From JAIRTY01 sp050257395 (lineage in GTDB: Bacteria; Actinomycetota; Actinomycetes; Streptosporangiales; Streptosporangiaceae): 64,000 nt of DNA. Made by a program: the position numbers and the translations under genes. The stretch lies in the NCBI GenBank assembly GCA_050257395.1, contig JBLMWU010000299.1, positions 1-64,000 of the forward strand. The letters run 5' to 3'. Shown one piece after another: positions 43,051 to 52,543 of this stretch. The notes beneath the pieces are model-generated. The model searched no databases, was not told where the DNA came from, and saw nothing but the letters and a program-made list of their open reading frames with translations. Every line of letters starts with the position of its first letter. Within the stretch, counting starts at the first letter, position 1.

Positions 43051-45096
43051 TCACAGCAGGTTGGGGCGCTGCCAGGGTTCGCCGAGGACATGGTGGGCCA
43101 GGAACGCCAGGATGGTCTCGTACCAGGCCACGGCGTGGCCGGGCGCGAGGATCCAGTGGTTCTCGTCCGGGAAGTACAGGAACTTGCTGGTGCTTTCCGG
43201 GCCGGACCGGCTGGCCAGGTCGGCCCACAGCCGCAGCGCCTCCCCGATCGGCACCCGGTAGTCCTTGTCGCCGTGGATGATCAGCATCGGGGTGGTGATC
43301 CGGCCCGCGTTGCGGTGCGGCGAGTTCGCCTCGTACCGCTCCGGCCGCTCCAGCGGATCACCGAAATGCCGCCGCCAGTAGGCGGGCAGGTCGGTGGTGC
43401 CGAACATCTGGTCCAGGGCCCACAGGCCGGCATGGCTGACGATCGCGCGGAACCGGCCGGTCTGGCCGGCAATCCAGTTCGCCATGTAGCCGCCGTAAGA
43501 GCCGCCCATCATCGCGGTCCGCCCGGCGTCGATGTCAGGCCGGGCGGCCACCGCGTCGGTGATCGCCATGATGTCCGCGTAGGGACGCGGCCCCCAGGTG
43601 CCGTGGCCGCGGGCGATGAAGTTCAGGCCGTAGCCGGTGGACAGCGCCGGGTCCGGCAGCAGCACGGCGTAGCCGCGGGCAGCCATCAGCCACGGGTTCC
43701 ACCGCCAGGACCAGGCGTTCCAGCTGCCATACGGTCCGCCGTGCACCCACAGCAGCAGCGGCACGGGGTGGTTGGGTGAGGCGTTCTCCGGCAGGACGAG
43801 CCAGCCGCGGATGACGGCGCCGTCGTCGGCCTCGGCGGCGACCTCGGTCACCCGGCCGGGGACGGTGACCTTGCCACCCGGGCTCGGCAGCGGCAGCGGC
43901 GGCGCGCCCGGCGAGGTGACGTCGATCCGGACCGGTGTGGGCGGCGAATCCATCGCCGAGCGCAGGGCGTAGAGATAGCGGCCGTCCGGGGCCGGGCACA
44001 GGTCGGTGTAGGCGGCGTCGTCGGTGGTGAGCCGGGTCACCGCGCTGTTGGCAACGTCCACGCGGAACACCGGGCAGCGGCCGTTGTCGTCGGCGGTGAA
44101 GTACACCGACTGGGAGTCCCGTGCCCAGACTGCCCCGTTCGGCCACCGGTCCAGGTCCGGGAGCAGGTCCGTGGGCTTCGCGTCGCCCTCCAGCGGGACC
44201 AGCACCAGGGTCTGGTCCCCAGGAACGTCGTAGGTCTCGTGGTCACTGCGGAAGCACAGGACCTGCCGCCCATCGGGGGAGATCCGGGGGCCCGTGAAGT
44301 CAGTCATGGGCGCCCCGAGCAGGGTGCGCCGCGCCCCGCTGGCGGTGTCGATGGCCACGACCTCGTGCCGGAGCTCGCCTCTCTCCTCCCACACGTTCCA
44401 GCCGGACACGGCCACGGTCCCGTCCGGGGAGAGCTCGGAGTGCTGCTCGTCCAGCGCCCGGCCGGGCGCGGGGGTGAGGTCACGCAGCTCGCCCTCGACA
44501 CCGTTCACGCCGACCCGGGCTGCGATCAGGCGCAGCTGGTCCGGGCCCAGGTCGTGGTCCCAGTACCGGAGCGGCCCGGCTTCGAGGAGGATCGCGCTCA
44601 CGCCCGCGTCCAAGCGGGCTTCGCGCCGCTTGGAGTCCTCGTCGGCACCGTCCGCGCCGGGCAGCATCGGCGCGGTGAGCAGCACCTCCGGCACCCCGGC
44701 GGCAGCTGCCAGGCCGGTCACGCCGCCGGGCGGCGCGATGATCCGGCGGGCTTCGCCGCCGGCGGCCGGGAGCAGCCACAGGGCGGGCTTGCGGTCTTCC
44801 GGGCTGGGCGCCGGGGCCGCTGCCGGGTCGGGCCGCTTGGAGATGAAGAGCAGGGAGCCGTCCGGCAGGAACTCAGGGCTGCCTTCGCCGTCCACGGAGC
44901 TGGTGAGCCGGATGGGGACCGCGGGGCCGGAGCCGTCACCGCCGACCAGGATCCGCCAGATCCCGGTGTGGTACTTCTTCCCCTCCGGGCCGACCTCCTG
45001 CACGGTGGCAGCCAGCCAGCCGCCGTCGGGTGACAGCTTCAGCCCAGTGACTCGCGGGATCGCCGCATACTCACGCAGATCGTCGAACAGCCCCAC
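43051..45096 (-). CDS. S9-family serine peptidase (prolyl oligopeptidase / acylaminoacyl peptidase type)
   Basis: 681 aa from GTG 45096 (GGGGAGG 4 bases upstream; MGLFDDLREYAAIP is the family start); the frame open to 45180 is not used. The N-terminal two thirds form a beta-propeller of WD/TolB-like repeats (SPDGGWLA, SPDGTVAVSG, SPDGRQVLC). The C-terminal alpha/beta hydrolase has GGSYGGYMANW (nucleophile Ser), IHGDKDYRVP (Asp) and DENHWI (His). Cytosolic; no signal peptide. Confidence 0.93.
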   Translation of the reverse strand: MGLFDDLREYAAIPRVTGLKLSPDGGWLAATVQEVGPEGKKYHTGIWRILVGGDGSGPAVPIRLTSSVDGEGSPEFLPDGSLLFISKRPDPAAAPAPSPEDRKPALWLLPAAGGEARRIIAPPGGVTGLAAAAGVPEVLLTAPMLPGADGADEDSKRREARLDAGVSAILLEAGPLRYWDHDLGPDQLRLIAARVGVNGVEGELRDLTPAPGRALDEQHSELSPDGTVAVSGWNVWEERGELRHEVVAIDTASGARRTLLGAPMTDFTGPRISPDGRQVLCFRSDHETYDVPGDQTLVLVPLEGDAKPTDLLPDLDRWPNGAVWARDSQSVYFTADDNGRCPVFRVDVANSAVTRLTTDDAAYTDLCPAPDGRYLYALRSAMDSPPTPVRIDVTSPGAPPLPLPSPGGKVTVPGRVTEVAAEADDGAVIRGWLVLPENASPNHPVPLLLWVHGGPYGSWNAWSWRWNPWLMAARGYAVLLPDPALSTGYGLNFIARGHGTWGPRPYADIMAITDAVAARPDIDAGRTAMMGGSYGGYMANWIAGQTGRFRAIVSHAGLWALDQMFGTTDLPAYWRRHFGDPLERPERYEANSPHRNAGRITTPMLIIHGDKDYRVPIGEALRLWADLASRSGPESTSKFLYFPDENHWILAPGHAVAWYETILAFLAHHVLGEPWQRPNLL

Positions 45097-45215
45097 AGAA
45101 CCTCCCCGCTCCAGTGTGTATCTGGACCGTAACCCGGCTTCCCCGGACCAGGCCAGGGCAGAACCGCAGCTATAGGGCATTCCGTGTGCTGGTCAGGCTG
45201 ACCGCAGACGAGCCT

Positions 45216-45629
45216 CTACCCACCGGGGGTGAGGGCCACGACCGGGATGGGGCGGCTGGTCTTCGCCTGGTAGCGCTCGTAGCGGCCCTTGTTGTTGTCG
45301 TTGACGGCCTGCCACAGCCGCGCGTGATCCGGGTCGCCCGGCATGACCACCGTTGCGGTCGCGGGCTGGCGCTTCCTGGCCACCTGGATCTCCACCTCGG
45401 GCTTGTGCTGGAGGTTGAGCAGCCAGGCGGGCGGGCGATCGGAGCCGTTGTTCGAGGCAACCACCAGGTAGCTGGCGCCGTCCCGGGCGTAGGCCAGGGT
45501 CACCAGACGGGTCTGGCCGGACTTGCGGCCGGTGGTGCGGAGCAGCAGGCAGGGCACGCCGGCGAGCCGGTGACCGAGCCGGCCGTCAGTGGCCTCGTAG
45601 AGGCGCGAGTGCACGCTGAGAATGTTCAC
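45216..45629 (-). CDS. Deazaflavin (F420)-dependent nitroreductase-family protein (DDN-like)
   Basis: 137 aa from GTG 45629 (MNILSVHSRLYEATDGRLGHRL). The DDN fold appears as LLLRTTGRKSGQTRLVTLAYARDGASYLVVASNNGSDRPPAWLLNL and a C-terminal NNKGRYERYQAKTSRPIPVVAL. Members use reduced F420 to reduce nitro or quinone substrates. The upstream open frame is a shadow of the next gene. Weak ribosome site. Confidence 0.85.
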   Translation of the reverse strand: MNILSVHSRLYEATDGRLGHRLAGVPCLLLRTTGRKSGQTRLVTLAYARDGASYLVVASNNGSDRPPAWLLNLQHKPEVEIQVARKRQPATATVVMPGDPDHARLWQAVNDNNKGRYERYQAKTSRPIPVVALTPGG

Positions 45630-45649
45630 GGGTGCCAGTGTCCAGCACG

Positions 45650-46351
45650 TCAGTCGCGGGCGGCACCCAGGATGCCCGGTACGGGCAGGGCCGCGAGGAC
45701 GAGCATGGCTGCCAGGTAGACCCAGTAGGGCAGCTGCAGCCAGGCGCCGCTCACCGGCCACAGCAGCGAGATCGGGGCGGTGGCCAGGTCCCGGAGGAAG
45801 TGCGCGGCGACGCCCCAGGCCAGCCCGGCGAAGATGCTCGCCAGCAGCGACACCCTGACCCGGCCGGGCCCCCGGGCCCGCCAGCACGCCACCAGCGCGA
45901 TCACAGTCAGCAGCAGCAGCACCCACAGCGCGTGCGTGTACGGCCGGGCCAGGTTCCCGTACAGCGCCCCGCGGCTCACGAACTCGGCCGGCAGGTGGTC
46001 GGCGTCGATGACCACGGACGCGACCAGCATCGCCCAGGTGAACGGGCGGCTCGGCGGGCGGCCACGCCACCGGGTGACGGTCCCGAGCACGATGACGGCG
46101 GTCGCGAAGTGGCACGGCTCGTCCAGCAGAGCGCGGGCCGCGAAATCGAATGAGCGGCTGAGGAGCAGCCGGTCGACGAGGACGATCGCCCCGGCAAGAG
46201 CGAGCGAGGCCCAGCGGTTCCGGCTGAACCGGACGACCCAGTCCGTTACCTGTTCCAGCCGCCGGACTAGCTGGCCGGCCGCCCGGGCGTCAGCCTCCGG
46301 GCGGTTGTCTGGCGGTCCCGTGACAGTTCCTGGTGCCTGCTGCTGGCTCAG
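45650..46351 (-). CDS. Membrane-bound metal-dependent hydrolase-like protein (DUF457/YdjM type), apparent CTG start
   Basis: 233 aa if translation starts at CTG 46351 (SQQQAPGTVTGPP), with GAGGCGG (46356-46362) before it, nine bases past the cysN stop. No ATG, GTG or TTG exists in frame from the cysN stop to GTG 46090. Starting at that GTG would remove the first helix (WASLALAGAIVLVDRLLL) and the conserved DEPCHFATA. Motifs: HFATA, DADHLPAEF, THALWVLLLL, AAHFLRDLAT, which match the YdjM/DUF457 family. About six membrane helices. Same strand as, and next to, cysN; link to sulfate metabolism unproven. Confidence 0.75.
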   Translation of the reverse strand: MSQQQAPGTVTGPPDNRPEADARAAGQLVRRLEQVTDWVVRFSRNRWASLALAGAIVLVDRLLLSRSFDFAARALLDEPCHFATAVIVLGTVTRWRGRPPSRPFTWAMLVASVVIDADHLPAEFVSRGALYGNLARPYTHALWVLLLLTVIALVACWRARGPGRVRVSLLASIFAGLAWGVAAHFLRDLATAPISLLWPVSGAWLQLPYWVYLAAMLVLAALPVPGILGAARD

Positions 46352-46360
46352 GGGACCGCC

Positions 46361-47677
46361 TCAGTGTGCCTCGGTGATCATGGCCGCGCCGACCGTCGCG
46401 CTGGTGCCCTCGTCGATGAGGATCAGGCCGCCGGTCAGCCGGTTGCGATGGTACGGGTCGCAGAACAGCGGCTGGGTGAGCCGCAGCGTGACCCGCCCGA
46501 TCTCGTTCAGGCCCAGCCGGTCCACGGTCTCGTCCCGGTGCAGGGTGTTGACGTCGAGCCGGTAGTGCAGGTCTTTCACCAGCGCCTTGGCGGTGCGGGT
46601 GGTGTGCTTGACGATCAGGCGGCTGCGCGGGGTCAGCACGGCGCTCTCGGACATCCAGGAGACCATCGCCTCGACGTCCTGGGTGACCTCCGGCTGGTTG
46701 TGCGGCCGGCAGATCATGTCACCGCGGGAGATGTCCAGGTCGTCCTCGAGCAGCAGGGTGACCGACATGGGCGCGAACGCCTCGTCCACCGGCCCGCGGG
46801 CGGTGTCGATCCGCTTGATCTTGGTGGTCAGCCCGGACGGGAGGTGCATGACCTCGTCGCCCGGCTTGAGCACGCCGCCCGCGACCTGGCCCGCGTAGCC
46901 GCGGTAGTCGTGCAGCTCCGGGTCGGTGGCCTGGTGGGGCCGGATCACGTACTGGACCGGGAACCGGACGTCGATGAGGTTCCGGTCGGAGGCGATGTGC
47001 ACGTGCTCCAGGTGGTGGAGCAGGGACGGGCCGTCGTACCAGGGCATGTTGTCCGAGCGCTGCACCACGTTGTCCCCGTGCAGGGCGGACATGGGGATGA
47101 ACGCGAGGTCCCCGATGTCGAGCTTGGTCGCGAACGCGGAGAACTCGGCGGCGATCTGCTCGAAGACGCTGGACTCGTAGCCGACCAGGTCCATCTTGTT
47201 CACCGCGAGCACCAGGTGCGGGACCCGCAGCAGGGTGGCCAGGAACGCGTGGCGGCGGCTCTGCTCGGTCAGGCCGTTGCGGGCGTCCACCAGGATGATC
47301 GCCAGGTCGGCGGTGGAGGCGCCGGTGACCATGTTGCGGGTGTACTGGATGTGGCCCGGGGTGTCGGCGATGATGAACTTCCGCCGCGGGGTGGCGAAGT
47401 AGCGGTAGGCCACGTCGATCGTGATCCCCTGCTCCCGCTCGGCCCGCAGGCCGTCGGTGAGCAGGGCGAGGTTGGTGAACTCCTCGCCGCGGGCCCGGCT
47501 GGTCCGCTCCACCGCCGAGAGCTGGTCCTCGAAGATCGACTTCGAGTCGAACAGCAGCCGGCCGATGAGGGTGCTCTTGCCGTCATCCACCGAGCCGGCG
47601 GTGGCCAGCCGGAGGATCTCGGTGTGCCGGTCCCGCGGCCACGGGCTCGCCGCGGTGGTGGTCTCCTCGTTCGCCAT
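46361..47677 (-). CDS. cysN: Sulfate adenylyltransferase subunit 1 (GTPase)
   Basis: 438 aa EF-Tu-like GTPase that drives APS synthesis by CysD. G1 ATAGSVDDGKSTLIGRLLFDSK, G3 ADTPGHIQYTRNM, G4 NKMDLVGYE, and C-terminal beta-barrel domains. The enzyme ends without a fused APS kinase (CysC) domain. The start ATG overlaps the cysD stop by one base (TGATG). Confidence 0.96.
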   Translation of the reverse strand: MANEETTTAASPWPRDRHTEILRLATAGSVDDGKSTLIGRLLFDSKSIFEDQLSAVERTSRARGEEFTNLALLTDGLRAEREQGITIDVAYRYFATPRRKFIIADTPGHIQYTRNMVTGASTADLAIILVDARNGLTEQSRRHAFLATLLRVPHLVLAVNKMDLVGYESSVFEQIAAEFSAFATKLDIGDLAFIPMSALHGDNVVQRSDNMPWYDGPSLLHHLEHVHIASDRNLIDVRFPVQYVIRPHQATDPELHDYRGYAGQVAGGVLKPGDEVMHLPSGLTTKIKRIDTARGPVDEAFAPMSVTLLLEDDLDISRGDMICRPHNQPEVTQDVEAMVSWMSESAVLTPRSRLIVKHTTRTAKALVKDLHYRLDVNTLHRDETVDRLGLNEIGRVTLRLTQPLFCDPYHRNRLTGGLILIDEGTSATVGAAMITEAH

Positions 47678-48597
47678 CAGAAGTATCCCTCCCGCTTGCG
47701 GTCCTCCATGGCGGCCTCGCTGGTGCGGTCGTCGGCCCGGGTCTGGCCCCGCTCGGTGATCCGGGTCGCGGCGATCTCGGTGATGACCTCCTCGATGGAG
47801 GCGGCGATCGACTCGACCGCCCCGGTGCAGGTCATATCCCCGACCGTGCGGTAGCGGACACTCGCCTTGAACACAGACTCGTCGTCGCCGCGGGGGATGT
47901 AGGGATTGTCCGCCAGCAGCATCCCGTCCCGCTCGAACACGTCCCGCTCGTGGGCGAAGTAGATGGAGGGGATCTCCAGGTCTTCCCTGGCGATGTACTG
48001 CCAGATGTCCAGCTCGGTCCAGTTGGACAGCGGGAACACCCGGATGTGCTCACCCATCCGGATCCGGGTGTTGTAGAGGCTCCACAGCTCGGGCCGCTGG
48101 TTCTTGGGGTCCCACTGGCCGAACTCGTCGCGGAAGGAAAACACCCGCTCCTTGGCCCGGGCCTTCTCCTCGTCCCGGCGGGCGCCGCCGAACACGGCGT
48201 CGAACCGGTTGTCGGCGATGCCGTCCAGCAGGGTCACGGTCTGCAGCCGGTTCCGGCTGGCCCAGCGGCCCGTCTCCTCGGTCACCCGGCCCTGGTCGAT
48301 GGACTCCTGCACCGAGGCGACCACCAGCTGGATCCCGAGCTCGGCCACCCGCCGGTCGCGGAAGTCCATGACCTCAGGGAAGTTGTGCCCGGTGTCCACG
48401 TGCATCACCGGGAACGGGATCTTGGCAGGCCAGAAGGCGCGCTCGGCCAGCGCGAGCATGACGACGGAGTCCTTGCCACCGGAGAACAGCAGGACGGGCC
48501 GCTCGAACTCGGCCGCGACCTCACGCATGATGTGGATCGACTCAGCCTCAAGCATGTCGAGCTGGGAGAGCGAATAGTCGGATCGCGTCTGGGCCAT
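47677..48597 (-). CDS. cysD: Sulfate adenylyltransferase subunit 2
   Basis: 306 aa. The PAPS-reductase/ATP-sulfurylase fold with PP-loop LLFSGGKDSVVMLALAERAF, then VMHVDTGHNFPEVMDFRD, FGGARRDEEKARAKERVFS and LFPLSNWTE. It forms APS from ATP and sulfate with CysN, in the cytosol. Head of the short cysDN operon; cysQ is 56 bases upstream on the same strand. Confidence 0.96.
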   Translation of the reverse strand: MAQTRSDYSLSQLDMLEAESIHIMREVAAEFERPVLLFSGGKDSVVMLALAERAFWPAKIPFPVMHVDTGHNFPEVMDFRDRRVAELGIQLVVASVQESIDQGRVTEETGRWASRNRLQTVTLLDGIADNRFDAVFGGARRDEEKARAKERVFSFRDEFGQWDPKNQRPELWSLYNTRIRMGEHIRVFPLSNWTELDIWQYIAREDLEIPSIYFAHERDVFERDGMLLADNPYIPRGDDESVFKASVRYRTVGDMTCTGAVESIAASIEEVITEIAATRITERGQTRADDRTSEAAMEDRKREGYF

Positions 48598-48653
48598 CAG
48601 GCGGAACTCCAGGTCGTTCGGCAGTCAGGTGGCGGGCTTGATCCCTACCGTAC

Positions 48654-49403
48654 CTAGCGGGTTATAGGACTCCGCGCCGCGGCTACGGCGTCCAGCAGCA
48701 GCCCCACCAGGGGTGCTGGGCACATCAGGATATCCGGCAAGTAGGGGTCCCTCTGGTTGTACTCCAGCTTTGACCCGTCCAGCCGGGACGCGTGCAGGCC
48801 CGCTGCCAGGGCGACCGCTACCGGCGCCGCCGAATCCCACTCGTACTGGCCGCCGTCGTGGACGTAGGCGTCGGCCTCCCCGCACATGACCGCGGCGGCC
48901 TTGGCCCCGGCCGAGCCGAGCGGCACCAGCGTCCCCGGCAGCCGGGTGGTGAACTCCGGCGCCCGGCTGCGGCTGACCAGGATGCGCAGCGCCCCGGGGT
49001 CGGCAGTGACGGCCCTGGCGGCCCAGATGCCGGGCGGCTGGACCGTGCTCAGCACCTTGCCCTGGGCGGGCAGCGCCACCGCCCCGGCCGTCAGCTCGCC
49101 ACGTTCCCACAGCGCCACGTGCACGGCCCAGTCGGTCCGGCCGTCCTCGCCGTACTCCCGGGTGCCGTCCAGCGGGTCCACGATCCAGACCCGGTCGGCC
49201 TTGAGGCGGGCCTCGTCGTCCTTGCCTTCTTCGGAGAGAACAGCGTCCGCGGGGCGGGCGGCCGCGAGCTCCGCCATCAGGAACTCGTGCGACAGCCGGT
49301 CGCCGGCCTTGCCCAGGTCCTCCGCGCCGGTGGCGCGCAGGGTCAGCAGCCGCTGCCCCGCCTCCTCCGCCAGGGTCTGGGCGAGGTCGTCATCGGATGC
49401 CAC
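48654..49403 (-). CDS. cysQ: 3'(2'),5'-bisphosphate nucleotidase (inositol monophosphatase family)
   Basis: 249 aa from GTG 49403 with AAGGGGG 8 bases upstream. It removes the PAP by-product of sulfate activation. The Mg/Li-sensitive motif WIVDPLDGTREYGED (about residue 75) and the downstream EWDSAAPVAVALAAGLHAS are intact, plus LSEEGKDDE. Cytosolic. Grouping with cysDN supports this role over inositol phosphatase. Confidence 0.9.
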   Translation of the reverse strand: MASDDDLAQTLAEEAGQRLLTLRATGAEDLGKAGDRLSHEFLMAELAAARPADAVLSEEGKDDEARLKADRVWIVDPLDGTREYGEDGRTDWAVHVALWERGELTAGAVALPAQGKVLSTVQPPGIWAARAVTADPGALRILVSRSRAPEFTTRLPGTLVPLGSAGAKAAAVMCGEADAYVHDGGQYEWDSAAPVAVALAAGLHASRLDGSKLEYNQRDPYLPDILMCPAPLVGLLLDAVAAARSPITR

Positions 49404-49589
49404 CAGGCATGCCCCCTTCAGCCGCGAGTCCGGCTGCCACACTAAGGCATCGTCCTGGCGCCCGGCCGCAGTTGGCCCAGGCCACCCGGAAGGCGCGGCT
49501 GGCCGTACCGCCCGTCCCGGGGCAAGCTACGCAGACAGCAGCCAGCCCCGGCTCCCCCGGCCGGCAGTGGCTTCTCCTTCCTGAGTCCT

Positions 49590-51830
49590 TCAGGGCTCGG
49601 GGGTGCCCTCCGCGTCCGGCCACTCCAGTGGCAGGTACTCCCAGCCCAGCGCCGCGGCGGTGGCCCGGAACTGCGGCGGGTGCGAGCCGTTGTGCTCCGG
49701 CGGCGGCGGCACAGCCACCCCGGCCCCGTTGCCGGCGACGGCCCCGTTGCCGTTCGGGTGCGGCCCGTTCATGGCGTCCCAGGCGCGGAAGAACCGCTCC
49801 GCCAGCGACTCGGGCGTCGCTGCGGGCGGGGCCGGTTCCGGCGGGGCTGGTTCCGGCGGGCCCGGTACCGTGTCAGCCGCACGTGCCGTGTCAGCAGCGG
49901 GTGCCAGGTCAGCCGCGGGTGCCGGACCGGGGATCAGCGGGGCAGGCGGCCCGGGCCGGTGACCGTTCGCGGACTGCTCCGGCGGGTTCATGGCGTCCCA
50001 CCAGCGGAAGAACTGCTCCGCCAGCGACTCTGCCTGCCACGCGGATGGCGTCAGGCCCGGCGGCCCGGGCGCCGCGTCAGCCACCGGAGCCGGGCCGGGC
50101 ACCAGCAGGCCGGGGCCATGGCCGTTGGCAGCCTGGGCAGGCGGTGCCAGGACCGGCAGCTCCGCGGTCAGCTCGCCCCCGGCCAGCTCGCCCGCGGCCC
50201 GTTCGCCCGCGGTGAGCTGGCCCGGCGCCGGCCCGGCCGGGACGTGCGCGCCGGTCAGCCCCGGCCCGGCAGAGCCCTGCCCCGCTGCCGCGAGATCGGG
50301 CCACAGCCGCAGGATCAGCAGCGCGATGATCACTGCCCCGGCTGCCGCGCTGAGCGCGAGCGCGGCGAGCTCGTTCTGGATCAGCCGGCCCACACCCCAG
50401 CAGGCCACGCCCGCCGTCATCGCGCCCGCCACCGGGATCTGCAGCCGCCGCGCCAGCTCGCCGGCCCGGATGCCAGCCTTCCGCAGCTCCCACAGGTACC
50501 AGGGCAGCACCACCCCGGCGGCCACGGCGATCTCGGCCTGCACCACCCCGGCGACGGTGCCGGCCCGCGCGGCGATCACCAGCACCGGGACCAGCACCAG
50601 CAGCCACACTAGCTGCAGGATGAACACCACCCGCGGCAGGGCGAGCACGACGAAGTAGTCGTAGAGGAGCTCGAACGCGATCTGCAGGCCGGCCAGTATG
50701 CCCAGCCAGGCCAGCACGGGCGCCGCGGCCAGCCAGCGCGACCCGTACATGAACTCCACCAGCGGGGCCACCGCCCCGCTCATCATCAGGCACACCGGCA
50801 GCGCGATCGCGGTGAGCACGCTGGCAACTAACAGGAAGGCGCGGCGCATCGCGGGCGGGTCGTGCTGCAGCCGCGCGAAGCCAGCCAGGGCCACGCTGCG
50901 CACCGGCTGGGCGAAGACCGCTACCGGCCAGCTCGACAGGTTCGCGGCCAGCACGAAGAAGCCCAGCGCCGTCACCCCGAGGAACCTGCCGATCACGACC
51001 TGGTCGGCATTCATCACCGCGAACGAGATGATGATCGAGGCGGCCACCGGCAGGGCGAAGCGGAGGACCTGGCGCGCCCGGGCCGGGCTGAAGCCGAAGC
51101 GCACCGGGTACGGGGAGAACCGGATCAGCATTATCAGCGAGGCGATGCCGCCGGCCACCCGGCCGACCCCGAGGCTCATCGCACCGAACCCGGACCAGGC
51201 GAGCGCGACGCTGACGGCCGTGCACAGCCACAGGTTGGCCTGGTCGGTGATCAGCCGCAGGTCCTGGCGGAACTGCCGCTGCAGCAGGCCCGCCGCGGAG
51301 GACGCGAAGCCGTCCAGCACCACCCCGAGGCACAGCACGCGCACCACCCCGGCAGCGGACGGCGCCCCCATCGCCGAGGCGTAGGCGGGTGCGCCGAGGT
51401 AGCAGGCCGCGTACATGGTCAGGCTGGTGAAGACGGCGATCGTGGCCGCGGTCGGCGCGACGTCGCGCGGGTCGCCGGGCCAGCGGACGATGGCCAGGCT
51501 CACGCCCAGGTCGTTCAAGCTGACCAGGATCCGCAGGGCGGCGTACGCGACCGCGTAGACGCCGAACTCCCGCGGGCTGAGCATCCGGGCCAGGATGACC
51601 CCGATGACCACCGTGGCGAGCTTGCCCAGCGCGCTGCTGGCGAAGCTCCACCCCACCGCCCGCAGGGCCCGGTCGGCCATGCTCCCGCGCGGCGGCAGCC
51701 CCCGCAGCCGCTGCCCGCTGGCATCCTGCCGCGGCCGCCAGGGCGCCGGGACACAGTGCCGCCCGGCGGCGCGGCGCGAAGATTCCTGGCCGCCCGCACT
51801 ATTGCGCCCCCGCACCCTGAGCAAGATCAC
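49590..51830 (-). CDS. Polysaccharide flippase (Wzx/MATE-like) with long repeat-bearing disordered tail, paralog 1
   Basis: 746 aa from GTG 51830. After a basic 50-residue N-terminus, residues about 51-460 form a 12-14 helix lipid-linked oligosaccharide flippase: GKLATVVIGVILARMLSPREFGVYAVAYA, LLQRQFRQDLRLI, DQVVIGRFLGVTALGFFV. From about 470 on it is Pro/Ala/Gly-rich and disordered, with two copies of ESLAE(Q/R)FFR-WDAMN and a final FRATAAALGWEYLP. The GTG sits 8 bases after a TCTAAT -10 box, so it is probably leaderless. Homologous to the protein at 54184, including the RAAGRH stretch in the N-terminus. Confidence 0.88.
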   Translation of the reverse strand: MILLRVRGRNSAGGQESSRRAAGRHCVPAPWRPRQDASGQRLRGLPPRGSMADRALRAVGWSFASSALGKLATVVIGVILARMLSPREFGVYAVAYAALRILVSLNDLGVSLAIVRWPGDPRDVAPTAATIAVFTSLTMYAACYLGAPAYASAMGAPSAAGVVRVLCLGVVLDGFASSAAGLLQRQFRQDLRLITDQANLWLCTAVSVALAWSGFGAMSLGVGRVAGGIASLIMLIRFSPYPVRFGFSPARARQVLRFALPVAASIIISFAVMNADQVVIGRFLGVTALGFFVLAANLSSWPVAVFAQPVRSVALAGFARLQHDPPAMRRAFLLVASVLTAIALPVCLMMSGAVAPLVEFMYGSRWLAAAPVLAWLGILAGLQIAFELLYDYFVVLALPRVVFILQLVWLLVLVPVLVIAARAGTVAGVVQAEIAVAAGVVLPWYLWELRKAGIRAGELARRLQIPVAGAMTAGVACWGVGRLIQNELAALALSAAAGAVIIALLILRLWPDLAAAGQGSAGPGLTGAHVPAGPAPGQLTAGERAAGELAGGELTAELPVLAPPAQAANGHGPGLLVPGPAPVADAAPGPPGLTPSAWQAESLAEQFFRWWDAMNPPEQSANGHRPGPPAPLIPGPAPAADLAPAADTARAADTVPGPPEPAPPEPAPPAATPESLAERFFRAWDAMNGPHPNGNGAVAGNGAGVAVPPPPEHNGSHPPQFRATAAALGWEYLPLEWPDAEGTPEP
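49763..50035. repeat. Direct repeat of about 50 bp in the flippase 1 tail
   Basis: Near-identical segments at about 49769-49818 and 49989-50038 (beginning GTTCATGGCGTCCCA) encode the two copies of ESLAEQFFRWWDAMN / ESLAERFFRAWDAMN. They are separated by about 220 bases of Pro/Ala-rich coding sequence. Confidence 0.8.
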
Positions 51831-51849
51831 GTAACCAGATTAGAGAATT
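51831..51849 (-). promoter_or_regulatory. Leaderless promoter of flippase 1
   Basis: On the minus strand, TCTAAT (51839-51844) is exactly 8 bases from GTG 51830, inside AATTCTCTAAT. The same arrangement (TCTACT, 8 bases, GTG) precedes flippase 2 at 57000. A -35 element is not clear. Confidence 0.55.
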
Positions 51850-52543
51850 AATTGCTGGGAATTCTCGCAGGACCCTGAAATATCTCGGGGAAGCCAGGTC
51901 GCAGCGGGGAATTCCGCCTGCCGTGCCTCTTTAATTCTTCATATGCCCGATGCCCGGTTTATTTCCGCTCACGCAATGAATTGCAGGCACAGGCATCTAG
52001 GCTGATTCCCGCGGGAACCGGGGCGCGGGGAACGCCGGTCAGGCGGTCGGCCCCGCCTCCATGATCATCATATGACAGCAGGTCACGGGCGTGAAGGCCG
52101 TCGTTCACACCTCCAGCGGCGGCCAGTGAGCCCCGATGCCCCACACGTGGCATTAATCATCGATGTCACCCGGCTGGGCAATTGCACCCGGCCATCGGGC
52201 AGATCCGCTGCGCGCCAGCAGGACCCGCTTTCTGATAACGCATGCCGACTGGCCTGATGCGCCTCATAAACACCCCGCGCCGGTGAATTACCGGTGCCCG
52301 CGCCGCTACGGCTGAATAACCTCCGGGACAGCCCGCGCCGGGTATACCGGAACCGGGAATCGAATTAATGGAATTCCCCGGTCCCGGCACCGTGGCGGCT
52401 GGCCGGATCGCGGCCCCGGCAGCGCGGGCTGGCACGGCTCCGCCGCCGCCCGCGCCGGGCGAGCTGCCCGGGCAGCGATGAGTCGCGGCCAGCCCGGGCA
52501 GTTACTACCCGCAGGGCAATCGCACCCGGCGAGGAGGCAGGAC
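51850..52543. other. Non-coding region upstream of flippase 1 and DHFR-like gene
   Basis: About 690 bases, lower in GC than its surroundings. It holds the 32-bp block at about 51929-51961 (TTAATTCT, ATAT, CCCGGTTT) that recurs at 57109-57141 upstream of flippase 2, and several GGAATTCC-type short palindromes (for example around 52350-52375). The distal half belongs to the upstream side of the plus-strand gene at 52544. No convincing ORF or RNA gene. Confidence 0.6.
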
